64,000 nt of DNA from Serripes groenlandicus. Its lineage: Eukaryota > Mollusca > Bivalvia > Cardiida > Cardiidae. Both the position numbers and the translations under genes were made by a program. Positions 9,373 to 19,856 of the stretch are shown here, in pieces. Each line of letters starts with the position of its first letter. Positions within the stretch are counted from its first letter, which is position 1. The stretch lies in the NCBI GenBank assembly GCA_031761405.1, contig JASEVX010000010.1:26249545-26313544 (forward strand). Direction: 5' to 3'. Below the pieces are notes generated by a model, which saw only the letters and a program-made list of their open reading frames with translations, ran no database searches and was not told where the DNA came from.

Positions 9373-10206
9373 TTAACCCTTTCCCTCATATAGACGCTTT
9401 CTGACGCCTCTGCAGCAGACGGCTTTTTGAAAACATAGTGACAAAATAAGAAATTGCTCAAAACTAGAACTGTCATTGAAGATGATAAATACCCCCAAAA
9501 CAGCACCTTGATTCAAAATATGGCTTCCGACCGACCAACAAAAGGGCCATAACTCTGTAAAATAACATGCAATTGTAACCCCTTTAGGATATGCACATCT
9601 CCTCATGGTATAGAAGCTTCATGTAACATTTTATTGAATTCCACCCAGTGGTTTGTAAGAAATAGGCCGGACAAAATATGGCTTACTTAATAAGTAAAAG
9701 GGCCATACCTCTGTAAAATAACATGCAATTGTAACCCCTTTAGGATATACACATCTCCTCTTGGTATAGAAGCTTCATGTAAAATGTTATTGAATTCCAC
9801 CCAGTGGTTTGTAAGAAATAGGCCGGACAAAATATGGCTTACTTAATAAGTAAAAGGGCCATACCTCTGTAAAATAACATGCAATTGTAACCCCTTTAGG
9901 ATATGCACATCTCCTCTTGGTATAGAAGCTTCATGTAAAATGTTATTGAATTCCACCCAGTGGTTTGTATGTAATAGGCCGGACAAAATATGACTTCCGA
10001 CCGACCGACAGCCCGACACAGTGACTCCTATATACCCCCCCAAAACTTTGTTTTTTGGGGGTATAATGAGCAATTTCTACTTTTGCCACAATGTTTTCCA
10101 CTTTTAGTCATAGGTTATCCATTCAATTATAGAGATATTCTATTTTTTGACAAAATATGTTCAAAGTCGTCTGCTGCAGAATTGTCGTATGAGGGAAAGG
10201 GTTTAA
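9373..10206 (+). mobile_element. M1 MITE split by a Helitron-like element
   Basis: Left part 9373-9473 stops within the hairpin loop (TTGCTCAAAA). The right part resumes at 10067 with TGAGCAATTTCTACTTTTG and ends GGGTTTAA. Removing 9474-10066 restores an ordinary hairpin. Confidence 0.9.
9474..10066 (+). mobile_element. Helitron-like element with 156-bp core repeats
   Basis: 593 bp. Starts CTAGAACTGTCATTGAAG and ends CCCGACACAGTGACTCC ... GGGGGTATAA. Core units begin at about 9541, 9697 and 9853 (period 156), each containing AAAGGGCCATA and GCACATCTCCTC. Inserted between A and T with no duplication. There is no coding capacity, so it must have been moved in trans. Confidence 0.8.
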
Positions 10207-10214
10207 CCATTCTA

Positions 10215-10382
10215 TCTGAAGAAAACAACTTTTGAAGACAATGCAATAAAAGGTGAAATTGCTCAAACTGTTTCCAAATGCATTTGATAAATATACTTTA
10301 AGTCATTGTGATTTTCCATATTTGTGCCTAGATGTTTATAAAGACATCTGCTGCAGATCTTCTGTATATGGGAAAGGGTTAA
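10215..10382 (+). mobile_element. M1 MITE, left end lost
   Basis: Starts at the ACAACTTTTGAAGACAATG segment; one hairpin arm only; right end ATATGGGAAAGGGTTAA. Confidence 0.65.
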
Positions 10383-10387
10383 CCCCT

Positions 10388-10546
10388 TCAACCTTTTCCC
10401 ACATGCAGATGCTTTCTGCAGCAAGTGAAGTTTTAAAATCATTAAGGAGAAATTGCGCACATTATGACCAATTTCTCCTTCGGTGACAATGTTCTCAAAT
10501 GTCGTCTACTGCAGATGCTTCAAAAGGGTTCTACATGTGGTAAAGT
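10388..10546 (+). mobile_element. M1 MITE, two similar ends
   Basis: Both outer ends carry the ACATGCAGATGC-type sequence that is normally only on one side. The hairpin (GAGAAATTGCGCACATTATG) is mutated. Probably a rearranged copy. Confidence 0.55.
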
Positions 10547-10912
10547 GTTTATAAAATTCAGTCAAGAGAAGGGTCGTGACAGTTGTGGATCTTTGATTTG
10601 TCTCCTTATTATAAGAATTTCAATAGCCCTCCCATAAAAAAATATTATTACTCTGTTCACATGCTTTTGTTAATCGAGGAGAAAATTGTCTTCTATATAT
10701 ACATAATATCAATATAGGACATAAAAGTGACCTTTCAGTAATAATAATTACCACTTACTGAAATAAATTTTCTTATCCCAGAAGGTTAAATTAAAGTCAT
10801 TTGACAGAACAAAAATATGTTTTTGTACGACATGCCTGCAATTCCCCATTCTTTTCTTATATCATCATTTTCTTTTTTAAATTAAAGAGCCCATTTCACA
10901 TATCAATTCTCT
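10547..10912. other. No feature recognised
   Basis: AT-rich intronic-looking sequence. Confidence 0.4.
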
Positions 10913-11142
10913 TTAACCCTTTCCCTCATACGGCAATTCTGCAGCAGACGACTTTGAACGTATTTTGTCAAAACATAGAAAATCTCCATAGTTGAATGGA
11001 TAACCTATGACTAAAAGTGGAAAACATTGTGGCAAAAGGAGAAATTGCACGTTTTGTGCAATTTCTTCTTTTGTCACTATGTTTTCAAAAAGCTGTCTGC
11101 TTCTGCAGGCGTCCGAAAGCGTTTATATGAGGGAAAGGGTTA
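10913..11142 (-). mobile_element. M1 MITE, full length
   Basis: Left TTAA, right TTAC. The hairpin uses the variant pair GCAC...GTGC (TTGCACGTTTTGTGCAA). A lone TTAACCCTTT follows at about 11153. Confidence 0.9.
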
Positions 11143-11232
11143 CGATATCTCTTTAACCCTTTATTACAGTATTTCAGTAATATCACAGTGATTTCTTGTA
11201 CTTCCTATTTTCCAGATTTTCCATTTTTTCCT

Positions 11233-11375
11233 GTCACAGGGAGAGATCAACATACAGCCAGTCAAGGGCTTGAACCCAGGACCTCTCGCTTTCAGGATGA
11301 GTACCCTTTCGACTGAGCTAACTGCATACATTTCAAATTGTGCACAAGTTCAATCCGCACCTTACACCCCTTTTT
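11233..11375 (-). mobile_element. SINE D, copy 1
   Basis: On the minus strand: GTTAGCTCAGTCGAAAGGGT (box A region) and box B CTGGGTTCAAGCCC at tRNA spacing. Its relative is at 11500-11662. Confidence 0.6.
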
Positions 11376-11499
11376 AAATGGAAATACATCCTCAAATTTC
11401 GAATCTCCAGTGCAAAGGATGTCTTAATATTAACACATACTGCAAGCGCTGAAAGACTAACCAAGCAGTGCTGTCATGCCCCCCTGTGTTAGCGCCAAT

Positions 11500-11662
11500 G
11501 TCACAGAGAGAGAATAACATGCAGGCAGTCCGGGGCTTTATTACCCGAGACCTCTCACTTTCAGGGTGTGTACTCTACCAACTTAGCTAACCAGGGCGCT
11601 TACATGACATTGTAGTCTCTCAAATTGCGTGCAAGTTCGAACCCCAACATTCCTCCGAGATG
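11500..11662 (-). mobile_element. SINE D, copy 2
   Basis: Same layout as the preceding copy (CTCACTTTCAGGGTGTGTAC versus CTCGCTTTCAGGATGAGTAC on the plus strand) in the same orientation, about 267 bp away. Confidence 0.6.
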
Positions 11663-11886
11663 TCTTAGTCAAAGCAGACTAAAATAACATACCTGATAAA
11701 TGGTTTGAACAATTTCAGCTTCCTAAGTAAATAAAAGTGCCAGTTCTACTAGTAAGTTTATCCCCAAAACAGCACATTAATCGTGATGCTTTCCCCGCAT
11801 CCCTAAGCGCAATCACTTCTACCATTTATTTAATCTTAAGCCAACCAAGGTTTGAACCTTGGTCTGTAGGTGTTGATATTCTTATA

Positions 11887-12070
11887 CAGAGATCCAGGTA
11901 AAGAGGGAGTATATACAGCTGATCGTTTCCCCACAATATCTCTCTTATTATCCCACCAAACCCTATGTTGTGGGTACTCAAAAGAATCGTCTCATTGAGA
12001 CAATTCTTTTGAGTACCAACAACATCGGGTTACAGTGTCAATTACAAAACGCCCCTTATCTAGAGCTATG
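11887..12070 (-). mobile_element. M2 hairpin MITE
   Basis: Central inverted repeat of GTTGTGGGTACTCAAAAGAA with two mismatches; right end CCCCTTATCTAGAGCTATG. Confidence 0.8.
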
Positions 12071-12072
12071 CC

Positions 12073-12297
12073 TTAACCCTTTCCCTCATATAGACGGTTT
12101 CTGACGCCTCTGCAGCAGATGGCTTTTTGAAAACATAGTGACAAAAGAAGAAATTGCTCAAAACAAGCAATTTCTCCTTTTGCCACAATGTTTTCAACTT
12201 TTAGTCATATCCATTCAATTATAAAGATTTTCTATTTTTTGACAAAATATGTTCAAAGTCGTCTGCTGCAGAATTGTCGTATGAGGGAAAGGGTTAA
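12073..12297 (+). mobile_element. M1 MITE, full length
   Basis: TTAA on both sides, TCATA-type ends, loop AAAACA; CATAGGTT is deleted before ATCCATTCAA. Confidence 0.95.
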
Positions 12298-12317
12298 AGC
12301 TACCCCACCAAGCTTAT

Positions 12318-12527
12318 CAACCCCTTCCCAGTAGCAGACACATTTTGAAACATATCTACTGCAGACAACTTTTGTAAAACAATATGGCAAAGAGAGAAAT
12401 TGCTCCAGATGAGCAGTTTCTCCTTTTGCCACAATGTTTTCAACTCTATTCAATAATTATACTTTCATTTATAGAGAGGGTCCAAGTTTTTGCCTTGGAA
12501 TGTTTTCAAAGTCGTCTGCGGCATTTA
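12318..12527 (+). mobile_element. M1 MITE, right end lost
   Basis: ACATA-type; mutated left end (AACCCCTTCCCAGTAG); hairpin GCTCCAGATGAGC; stops after GTCGTCTGCGGC. Confidence 0.7.
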
Positions 12528-12722
12528 GGTCATGGTTCGATCCATTACCCATTCCCACATACAACAAATCTGCAGCAGACGACGTTCAAACAATCTTGGC
12601 AAAAATATGAAAAATCTCTATAAATGAAAGTTTGATGATTGAAAGAGGTGAAAACAAGCACTTTCTCCCTTTGCCACAATGTTTTCGATACTTCTCTGCT
12701 GCAGAAGTGTCGGAAAGCATCT

Positions 12723-13615
12723 CGAGGGCTTGGCGTGAAACAATTGTAACTAAAAACCTATTTTAAAAACCCTGATTTAGGGGCAATTTTGACCCCTTTG
12801 TAAACAATGCAAATTTAGGTGCCATTGCTCAGAACGAGCAATGGCACCTAAATTTCCATTGTTTACCAAGAAAAACTAGAAATATCACTGAAGGTGATGA
12901 ATACCCCCAGCTGGTGCCTGACAATATACATATGTATGAGAATTTCAAGGGCCATAACTCATTTAAAAATAATTTCAGTGCAACACGCTCACAATATGCA
13001 GGATTGGTATCAATCATTCTTGTGAATGTATTATTGAATTCTGAGCAAGGGTTACTGAGAAATATTGTTCACAAGAAATGTCTACAGACCAACTATGTAT
13101 GAGAAATTCAAGGGGCCATAACTCATTTAAAAATAATTCCAGTGCAACACGCCGACAATGTGCACAACTAGGCTTGGTATCAATCATTGTTGTGAAGTTA
13201 TATTGAATTCTGAGCAAGGGTTGCTTATAAAGAAATAGTGTTCACAAGAAATGTCTACAGACCAACTATGTATGAGAAATTCAAGGGGCCATAACTCATT
13301 TAAAAATAGTTCCAGTGCAACACGCCGACAATATGCACAACTAGGCTTGGTTTCAATCAGTCTTGTGAAGTTATTTTGAATTCTGACCAAGGGATCCTGA
13401 GAAATAGTGTTCACAAGAAATGTCCAGACCAACGGACCGACGGACCGACCGAACAACTGACAAACCGACCAACAAGGGTGACTCCTATATAGCCCCCATA
13501 TACTACGTATCTGGGTGTATAATGATTTAACGCTTATAAAGACTTTATGGTGGGGTGATTTATATTGGTAAAAAAATACCAATTTTAGTTACAACCGTTT
13601 CATGCCAAGCCCTCG
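12723..13615 (+). mobile_element. M3 MITE, split by a Helitron-like element
   Basis: Ends CGAGGGCTTGGCGTGAAAC and CATGCCAAGCCCTCG. Flanked by ATCT on the left and ATAT (then TCT) on the right. The inner hairpin GGTGCCATTGCTC/GAGCAATGGCACC is perfect. Confidence 0.85.
12876..13522 (+). mobile_element. Helitron-like element with 163-175-bp core repeats
   Basis: Starts CTAGAAATATCACTGAAG; repeats begin at about 12949, 13124 and 13287 (GGCCATAACTCATTT). Ends GGACCGACGGACCGACCG ... GGGTGTATAA. Removing it leaves CCAAGAAAAATGATTTAAC, identical to the unoccupied M3 at 24887-25132. Confidence 0.85.
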
Positions 13616-13676
13616 ATATTCTGTATGAGGTGAATGGATAAATACTATAATAAAATGATGACATAAAGGTTAATAC

Positions 13677-13813
13677 CATCTGATAGCCTGCAGGTTATCC
13701 ACGAGAACACTTCCAAGGGACTGTCGTCGAGCCGACGTGTTGTAGTTCGATAAACCTGAAGCGGGTGACACAGAGCGTAATGGTATCCCCGGCGACTCGG
13801 ACCTGTCTTCCAT
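13677..13813 (-). CDS. Alternative first exon candidate (Ser-rich N-terminus)
   Basis: Minus-strand ATG at 13813-13811. 45 open codons begin MEDRSESPGIPLRSVSPASG and continue with a Tyr/Ser/Arg-rich segment. The exon ends in phase 2 at TG followed by GTATTA, a usable but weak donor. Joining to the exon at 293-380 would again create Trp. CpG and GC content are far above the surroundings (GAGCCGACG, CCGGCGACTC), as expected for real coding sequence. Serine and proline spacing (SVSP, SESP) suggests a disordered, phosphorylatable leader. No repeat family covers it. It could instead start an independent small gene; the shared strand and phase favour the array reading. Confidence 0.6.
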
Positions 13814-14080
13814 AGTCAACGTGGAATCAAACAAACTTTCGCTTAATTACTTCCAGGTTTGGAATGTATTATTGTTATTTAGAAATGTATTCATCCACAA
13901 TATATTAACAGAAATTAGGCACTATGACTCCACTCTGAAACAATCAATTATTTTCACTTTACTGATGTTCAGTTCGTTTTCCAATGTTTACCTAACTACC
14001 ACATATTTCATGACACATTTCTGGCTAATTGATTGAAAACTAACACTTTCCCTGAAAGAGGCGACATCTGATGCCTTTTA
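13814..14080. other. Upstream region of the 13677-13813 exon
   Basis: AT-rich; no clear TATA box or known motif seen. Confidence 0.35.
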
Positions 14081-14308
14081 TATACCCTTTCCCAATTACA
14101 ATAAATCTGCAGCAGACGACTATGTAATTATCAAGTTCAAAATATAAACATCTCTATAAATGATAGTATGATTATTGAAAAGAGTTGAAATCAATGTGGC
14201 AAATGGAAAAATTGCTTGTTATGATCAATTTCTCCTTTTGCCGCAAAGATTATAATAATTTGTCTGCTGCAGAGGCGTCAGAAAGCGTCTATTGTGGGGA
14301 AGGGTTAA
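14081..14308 (-). mobile_element. M1 MITE, nearly full
   Basis: The left flank has TATA in place of TTAA; right TTAA intact. Hairpin GCTTGTTATGATC is imperfect. Confidence 0.85.
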
Positions 14309-14471
14309 AGCATTGAAAATATTGTTGGGAAAAAATGCTCAAAACAAGCAATTCTCCTTTTTCCTACACTGATTTCAACGCTTATATATATATCAAAGTT
14401 CATTTATAGAAATTTTCCATAATTTTTCTTACATTTTGTTCAGAGTCACCTGCTGCAGAGTTGATGGTTAA
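14309..14471 (+). mobile_element. M1 MITE, both ends eroded
   Basis: Starts near the hairpin (TGCTCAAAACAAGCA) and ends GCTGCAGAGTTGATGGTTAA, lacking the terminal G run. Confidence 0.6.
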
Positions 14472-14882
14472 ATGGTGGACATTGTATCTGATTTAAACTT
14501 TTTTTAAATTTCTTTGATATCTCAAAACTTCCATTTAATCCAACATTAATTATTTCTAATATTTTCTTTAACTCTTTAACTCCTGCCTGAAAGCATTTAA
14601 CTAGCACACACAGAACTGCATACTTCACCAACTTCAAACAATACAATGTCTTTAAAGTCATACTTGTTCTAAAAGATTCAATTTAGCTCTGAATGTCATT
14701 CTGGTTCATGCATTTTTCATTATCCTGTTTGCAAACAAATGACATAAAACTAAACAGAATGATATTGCTCAGATGGCTTGAGAAAGTGTTATTATCTCTT
14801 TATAACATTTAAATGTCATAAAAAATCTTCAGAAATAGGGAAAAGTAAGATAATCAGGAGGTAAACCTTTTAATGTACTTAA
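14472..14882. other. No feature recognised
   Basis: AT-rich. A minus-strand frame at 14446-14661 is open but A-rich and without good splice sites. Confidence 0.4.
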
Positions 14883-15125
14883 TTAACCCTTTCCCACCTG
14901 CAGACGCATTTTGACTCAATAGCAGCAGACGACTTTTGAAAAAATTGTGAACAAAGGAGAAATTGCTTATCATGAGCAATTTCTCCTTTGGCCACAATGT
15001 TTTTTAACTGTATTTAACAATTAAGCTATATATCTTTTATGGAGATTTTTCAGGTTTTTGTCACTATGTTTTCAAAGTCGTCTGCTGCAGATTTGCTGTA
15101 TGTGGGAAATGTGGAAAAGGGTTAA
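14883..15125 (+). mobile_element. M1 MITE, full length
   Basis: TTAA on both sides; loop ATCATG. The right terminus has a short duplication (GGGAAATGTGGAAAAGG). Its right TTAA is also the left TTAA of the next copy. Confidence 0.9.
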
Positions 15126-15340
15126 CCCTTTCCTACAAATGACAAAACAGTGCAGCAGACAACCTTGGAAACATCTAGGCAAATAAATGAGAAAGTGTAA
15201 TCGTTGAACAGAGTTGATAACATTGTGGAAAAAGCATAAATGGTCATTATGAGCAATTTCTCCTTTGGCCACAATGTTTTAAAAAGTTGTCTGCTGACAA
15301 TGCGTTAAAAATGTTTCTACATGTAGGAAAGGGGGGTTAA
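15122..15340 (-). mobile_element. M1 MITE sharing its TTAA with the preceding copy
   Basis: Left end CCCTTTCCTACAAATG; right end GTAGGAAAGG plus extra G, then TTAA. Confidence 0.85.
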
Positions 15341-15518
15341 ATCACCTGACGAGAAAGAACAAAGACAACTTGTTAAATCCAATTGGAAGTGAACTCACAG
15401 GTCTATTGTACTAAAAGTGTTATCTGATCCATTAATCACTTTGTGTTCAAACCTTTTTCATAAATGAATACTTTGACATACAACATTAAATGCCTACATG
15501 GTAGATTGCTTTTGAAAA

Positions 15519-16550
15519 ACAAGAGGACTAATGATGGTCCTATATCGCTCACCTGATTTAATCAAACTTAAAAAATTTTCATTGTTCTTTGTATATACAT
15601 ATATATATACGGAAAATAAGCAACACCCCCCTGGTGGCTATGTTTATCATCCTATCTAAATAATTGGAAGTCTTAGTAAAGGGGCACCCAAAGAACATTC
15701 ATGGCAAATGGACAAGAATATTTTTAAAGTGTTTACCTTAACAAGTCTATGTAAAACAAGTGATCCCCAGGGTGGAGCCATGTTTGACACCAGGGCTATA
15801 ATAATTTGACCAATCTTGGTTGAAGTCCACTAGATGAAGTTAGATTTCAAATATTAAACTTTTAGACAAGAAGATTTTTATAGTTTTTCCCCTCTATGAG
15901 TATATGTAAAACAAGCGACCCCCGGGATTGGGTCATTTTTTACCCCAGGGTTATATTTTGAATAATCTTGGTAGAGGTCCAATAGACAATGCTACATATC
16001 AAATATTAAAGGCTTGGGCCCTCTACTCTTAGACAAGATTTTTTTTAAAGGTTTTCCCCTATATGAGTCTATGAACAAGCTCCGCCCCCTGGTGGCCATG
16101 TCTTTCAACGGATCGGAAATATTTGAACAATCTTGTCAAAAGGTGCCCCAAGGAACATTAAGTAATTTTCAAATCGGGCCAGTACTTTTGGACAAGAAGA
16201 TTTATAAAGTTTTAACAATGCACATATAAGGAAAACAAGCTCCGCCCTGTGGCGGCCATAATTTTTCAAATCGGGCCAGTACTTTTGGACAAGAAGATTT
16301 TTTAAGTTTTGGTTAATTTTCCCTTTTTTGTTGCCATGGCAGCCAAAGTTCTGCATGGAATAGAATTCTTTGAACAAGTTTGAAAGAGATCCACCCAAGG
16401 AACATTCCTGTAAAATTATTTTGAATTTGGTTAATTGGTTAAGGAGGAGAAGTCGTTTGTAGGAAAATGTGAACGGACGGACGACGACGACGACGGACGG
16501 TGAGCGATCACAAAAGCTCACCTTGCACTTTGTGCATAGGTGAGCTAAAA
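15519..16550 (+). mobile_element. Large Helitron-like element with degenerate core repeats
   Basis: About 1.03 kb. Left end AACAAGAGGACTAATGATGG ... TCGCTCACCTG. Five degenerate units of about 140-160 bp carry CCCCCTGGTGGCCATG-type cores (about 15620, 15760, 15915, 16075 and 16235). Right end GGACGACGACGACGACGG, then a hairpin GCTCACCTTGCAC/GTGCATAGGTGAGC and TAAAA. No transposase or helicase coding sequence, so non-autonomous. Confidence 0.65.
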
Positions 16551-16645
16551 ATGTGGAAAAAGAAAACATTGTTAAAAGAAAGCAATTTCAAGTTTTTAAT
16601 GATGTATTTAAATAATAAACCCAATTGTCTGGACAATTTAAGCCT

Positions 16646-16849
16646 AAACCCTCTCTGACATACACCAAACCAGCAGCAGACAACTTTAAATTGAAAGCTT
16701 GTTGGCAAAACCCTGAAAAATCTATATAAATGAAGGTATAATTACTGAAAAAAATGAAAACATTGTGGTAAATGGAGAAATTGCACAATTGGAGCAATTT
16801 AATATCTGCCTTTGTCACAATGTTTTCAAAAGTCGTCTACTGCATGCTT
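16646..16849 (-). mobile_element. M1 MITE, right end lost
   Basis: Degenerate left end (AAACCCTCTCTGACATAC); hairpin GCACAATTGGAGC; stops after GTCGTCTACTGCATGC. Confidence 0.65.
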
Positions 16850-16898
16850 TTATGCTTTTGGACAAAAGATTTTAAAGTTTTTACTATATAAACAAATA

Positions 16899-17056
16899 TA
16901 GTGGTAGAGTGGTTGCCTCGGGTGCGGGCGGTCGTGGGTTCCATCCCCGGTCGGTTCATACGAAAGCCTTTAAAAATGGTAGTAATGACTGCCCTCCATG
17001 GCGCTCAGGGTTGAGGTGTTAATTAACATAACAACTGACTTGCTGGTGTCAGGATA
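16899..17056 (+). mobile_element. SINE C
   Basis: Head TATAGTGGTAGAGTGGTTGCC, box B GTGGGTTCCATCCCCGGTC, body GGCGCTCAGGGTTGAGG; tail CTTGCTGGTGTCAGG. Confidence 0.75.
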
Positions 17057-17066
17057 ATTATTTATT

Positions 17067-17275
17067 GGGGTTTTACGCCGCTTTCAACATTATTTCAGTT
17101 ATATCACGGCGACAGTTCACTTATTCATGATCCCTGGGTAAACCAGTACAAGGCTAGAAAATATGCTTTGCCCAAGGGCACTCCACCATGACCGTAGTGC
17201 CGCGACTGGGGGTCGAACCCGGGACACCCGGTTTCGGAATCCCCGACGCTAACCACTCGACCACAGTGGATTCAC
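17067..17275 (-). mobile_element. SINE B, complete
   Basis: Plus strand starts with the tail (TTACGCCGCTTTCAACATT) and ends with the head complement GCTAACCACTCGACCACAGTG. Abuts the SINE C copy end to end. Confidence 0.8.
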
Positions 17276-17355
17276 TGGCAGCCATGTTTTTCAACGGATT
17301 GGAAGAATTTGAACAAACTTGCTTTTGAAAATATCTAAAGAAATAGAATGTTAAA

Positions 17356-17635
17356 GATCTGAACATTTGGAAGTACTATTTTTATAAAGATCTGAACATT
17401 TGGAAGTACTATTTAGATAAAGATCTGAAAATTTGGAAGAACTATTTTGATAAAGATCTGAAAATTTGGAAGAACTATTTTGATAAAGATCTGAAAATTT
17501 GGAAGAACTATTTTGATAAAAATCTGAAAATTTGAAAGAACTATTTTGATAAAGATCTGAAAATTTGGAAGTACTATTTTGATAATTAAAGATCTGAAAA
17601 TTTGGAAGCACTATTTTGATAAAGAGATGAGAATA
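17356..17635. repeat. 33-bp minisatellite, about 8 units
   Basis: The unit is GATCTGAAAATTTGGAAG then ACTATTTTGATAAA. Because 33 is a multiple of 3 the array stays open in several frames; this is not evidence for a protein. Confidence 0.9.
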
Positions 17636-17639
17636 TTAT

Positions 17640-18405
17640 GGGATGAGATAAAATTGGTTATTCCAATTTCTTTTTTCCCAAAATGTGTCTGCGGCAAAGG
17701 CATTACGTTGACAGCCTCAAGGATGAAAGTAACACTTCTCTTGAAGAACACTCCTGCTGCTGACAAATATATGAAATATTTATACTCGCAAAAGACATAA
17801 ATGCTTTTCCAATGAGTTCTCATTTTGTGATTTCATTTGTCTATTATACCAACATTTAAACTCTGGTCTAAACAAAACCGTACAAGTTTATTCTCTGGTA
17901 ACCACTGAATCTGTTTCAATTTACAATTTATTTTCCTGATGAATTCCACTTGAATAATTTTAACTTGGTATTACACAGAGCTAATATCCCATCCTTAAAT
18001 GTTATCTTTCCATAAAACATCCAGTGTATGCATGGAAAAGTCAATTTAACGACAGCATTCCCCATTTGTATTCAATTTGAGACCTATAAAACTTTTTACC
18101 CAATTGTCATATCTTGGATTATAAAAGATGAAAACGAGGTATGATCCAAAAGTAATCAAACTTTTGGTACAAAAAGCAAAGTTTTAGGAAATAAACTTGA
18201 TTAAAACTATAACTTGATGAAAACATTACAACTATAATAATCATTGGTTGGTACATAAAGTAATGTCTCAACAATTATGCTAACACTCAAAAGTTTTGTT
18301 CACCATAAAATAGACTTTTGGACCAACCCTCATACTGAAGTGATTTCAAAAAGGTTTTAAACCTTTTTTCTCTCATATACAAGTCCCTTTTATCATCTGA
18401 GACTG
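17640..18405. other. No feature recognised
   Basis: AT-rich intronic-looking sequence; no splice-flanked open frame found on either strand. Confidence 0.4.
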
Positions 18406-18407
18406 CA

Positions 18408-18577
18408 CTGATTTTAAAAGTCGTCTGCTACAGAGGTGTCAGAAAGTGTCTGTATGTGGGCATTTAGGGTTAAATGAAAGTAGAGTTGAAAATAATCTGT
18501 CATTCGATCTCCTTTTGTCACAATTTGTTACAAAAGTAGTCTGCTGCAGATGCGTCTCCATGTGGGAAAGAGGTAAA
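18408..18577 (-). mobile_element. Two M1 right-end fragments
   Basis: 18408-18474 (GTCGTCTGCTACAGAGGTG ... GGGTTAA) and 18478-18577 (GTTGAAAATAATC ... GTGGGAAAGAGG) in the same orientation. Confidence 0.65.
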
Positions 18578-18579
18578 GG

Positions 18580-19042
18580 ATCAGTTTTAATTTAACTATA
18601 ATGTTTGAAAAGATGGGAGTTAAATTAAAGTCTATATCCAATCCTCTCAAAAAATCATTCGAAAAAGATCGTTCGTTTAACTATAAAATCACTTTCATCT
18701 GATAACTTTTATGCACTGACCCCTTAGAATCAATTCCACTAAAATGCGATGGTCAAAATATATAAGATATAATTTCTACAAAGAAAATATTCGGTAGAAA
18801 TCACAATTTGTGAGTTTGGAGACTTGACCTCCCCCACAATAAATCTAAATAAATCAAGCATTTTAATTTCAATCATCAACTGATAAAATAAGGATATATC
18901 AAATGTTTATGGTTTTATCAATAATTTGAATGAGGTAGACGCAAACGCCGCCTCCGCCGCTAAGGCGATCGTAATACCCCCCTTCCCGACTGTTTTTTTC
19001 CCCTGAAAAACGGACGTGCTAAAATGTCTTCTTTTTTCTATT
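18580..19042. other. No gene recognised; one GC-rich patch
   Basis: 18940-18985 holds CGCAAACGCCGCCTCCGCCG, resembling core sequence of Helitron-like elements, but no termini are visible. Confidence 0.35.
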
Positions 19043-19273
19043 TTAATCCTTTCCAACATATAGACGCTTTTTGACGCCTATACAGCAGACGACTTCTGAA
19101 AATATTGTGGCAAAAGGAGAAATTGCTCATAATGAGCAATATCTCCTTTTGCCACAATGTTTTCAACTCGATTCAATAATAATACCTTCATTTATAGACA
19201 TTTTCTATATTTTTGACTAAAAGTTTTTAAAGTCAACTGCTGCTGATTAGTTGTATGTGGAAAAGGGGTCTAA
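19043..19273 (+). mobile_element. M1 MITE, diverged
   Basis: Left TTAATCCTTTCCAACATA; clean hairpin with loop ATAATG; right end ATGTGGAAAAGGGG. Confidence 0.85.
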
Positions 19274-19505
19274 CCGTTTCCCTCATACGACAATTCTGCA
19301 GCAGACGTCTTTGAATATATTTTGTCAAAAAAATAGAAAATCTCTTTAATTGAATGGATAACCTATGACTAAAAGTGGAAAACATTGTGTCAAAAGGAGA
19401 AATTGCTTGTTTTGAGCAAAAAAAATTCTTCTTTTGTCACTATGTTTTCCAAATGCCGTCTGCTGCAGAGGCATCAGAAAGCGTCTATATAAGGGAAAGG
19501 GTTAA
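19270..19505 (-). mobile_element. M1 MITE, abutting the previous copy
   Basis: Left CTAACCGTTTCCC; the hairpin has an A run inserted in the loop; right ATAAGGGAAAGGGTTAA. Confidence 0.85.
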
Positions 19506-19639
19506 GTTAGGAAAAATAAACAAGAGCAAGTGAGACTGCTGTTAAAAACAATACTGCTGTATGGGCATAAATGTTTATCATAGCTGTGCTTCTTTGAGGT
19601 AATATAGTGTTTGAATGTTAATGGGTTTATTGATTCCCA

Positions 19640-19856
19640 TTAACCCTTTCCAAAACATACAACAACAACAGCAACAGACATCTAGCACTTATATATTAAA
19701 ACTGTTTATAAATGACCATTGAATAGACTTAAAAACACACAAGTAGAGGAATGGCTCAATTGATTCATCTTCTTTTACCACTACGTTTTCAAAAATCATC
19801 TGCTGCACATGTTTCAAAAGGCGTTCGTAATTTATTATTGGGTTGGAAAAGGTTAA
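19640..19856 (-). mobile_element. M1 MITE, diverged
   Basis: TTAA on both sides. ACAACAACAGCAACAGAC replaces the usual CTGCAGCAGAC, and the hairpin is worn. Confidence 0.7.

Larger units (their letters stand above)
12545..13641 (-). mobile_element. M1 MITE holding a two-level nest
   Basis: Left part TTACCCATTCCCACATAC to GGAAAGCATCT (12545-12722). The right part resumes after 13615 with CTGTATGAGGTGAATGGATA. Between them sits M3, which itself holds a Helitron-like element. Confidence 0.75.

Noticed and set aside
13990..14030. Seven-codon minus-strand ATG exon with AG|GTAAAC, phase 2
   Set aside because: Too short and the donor is ordinary; such matches are expected by chance in 64 kb.
14446..14661. 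71-codon minus-strand ORF
   Set aside because: A-rich composition, partly over M1, no donor; a possible acceptor alone is not enough.
17351..17611. Minus-strand ORF with an 11-residue repeat (KFSDLYQNSSS)
   Set aside because: It is the 33-bp minisatellite read in frame. A unit length divisible by three keeps it open without selection.
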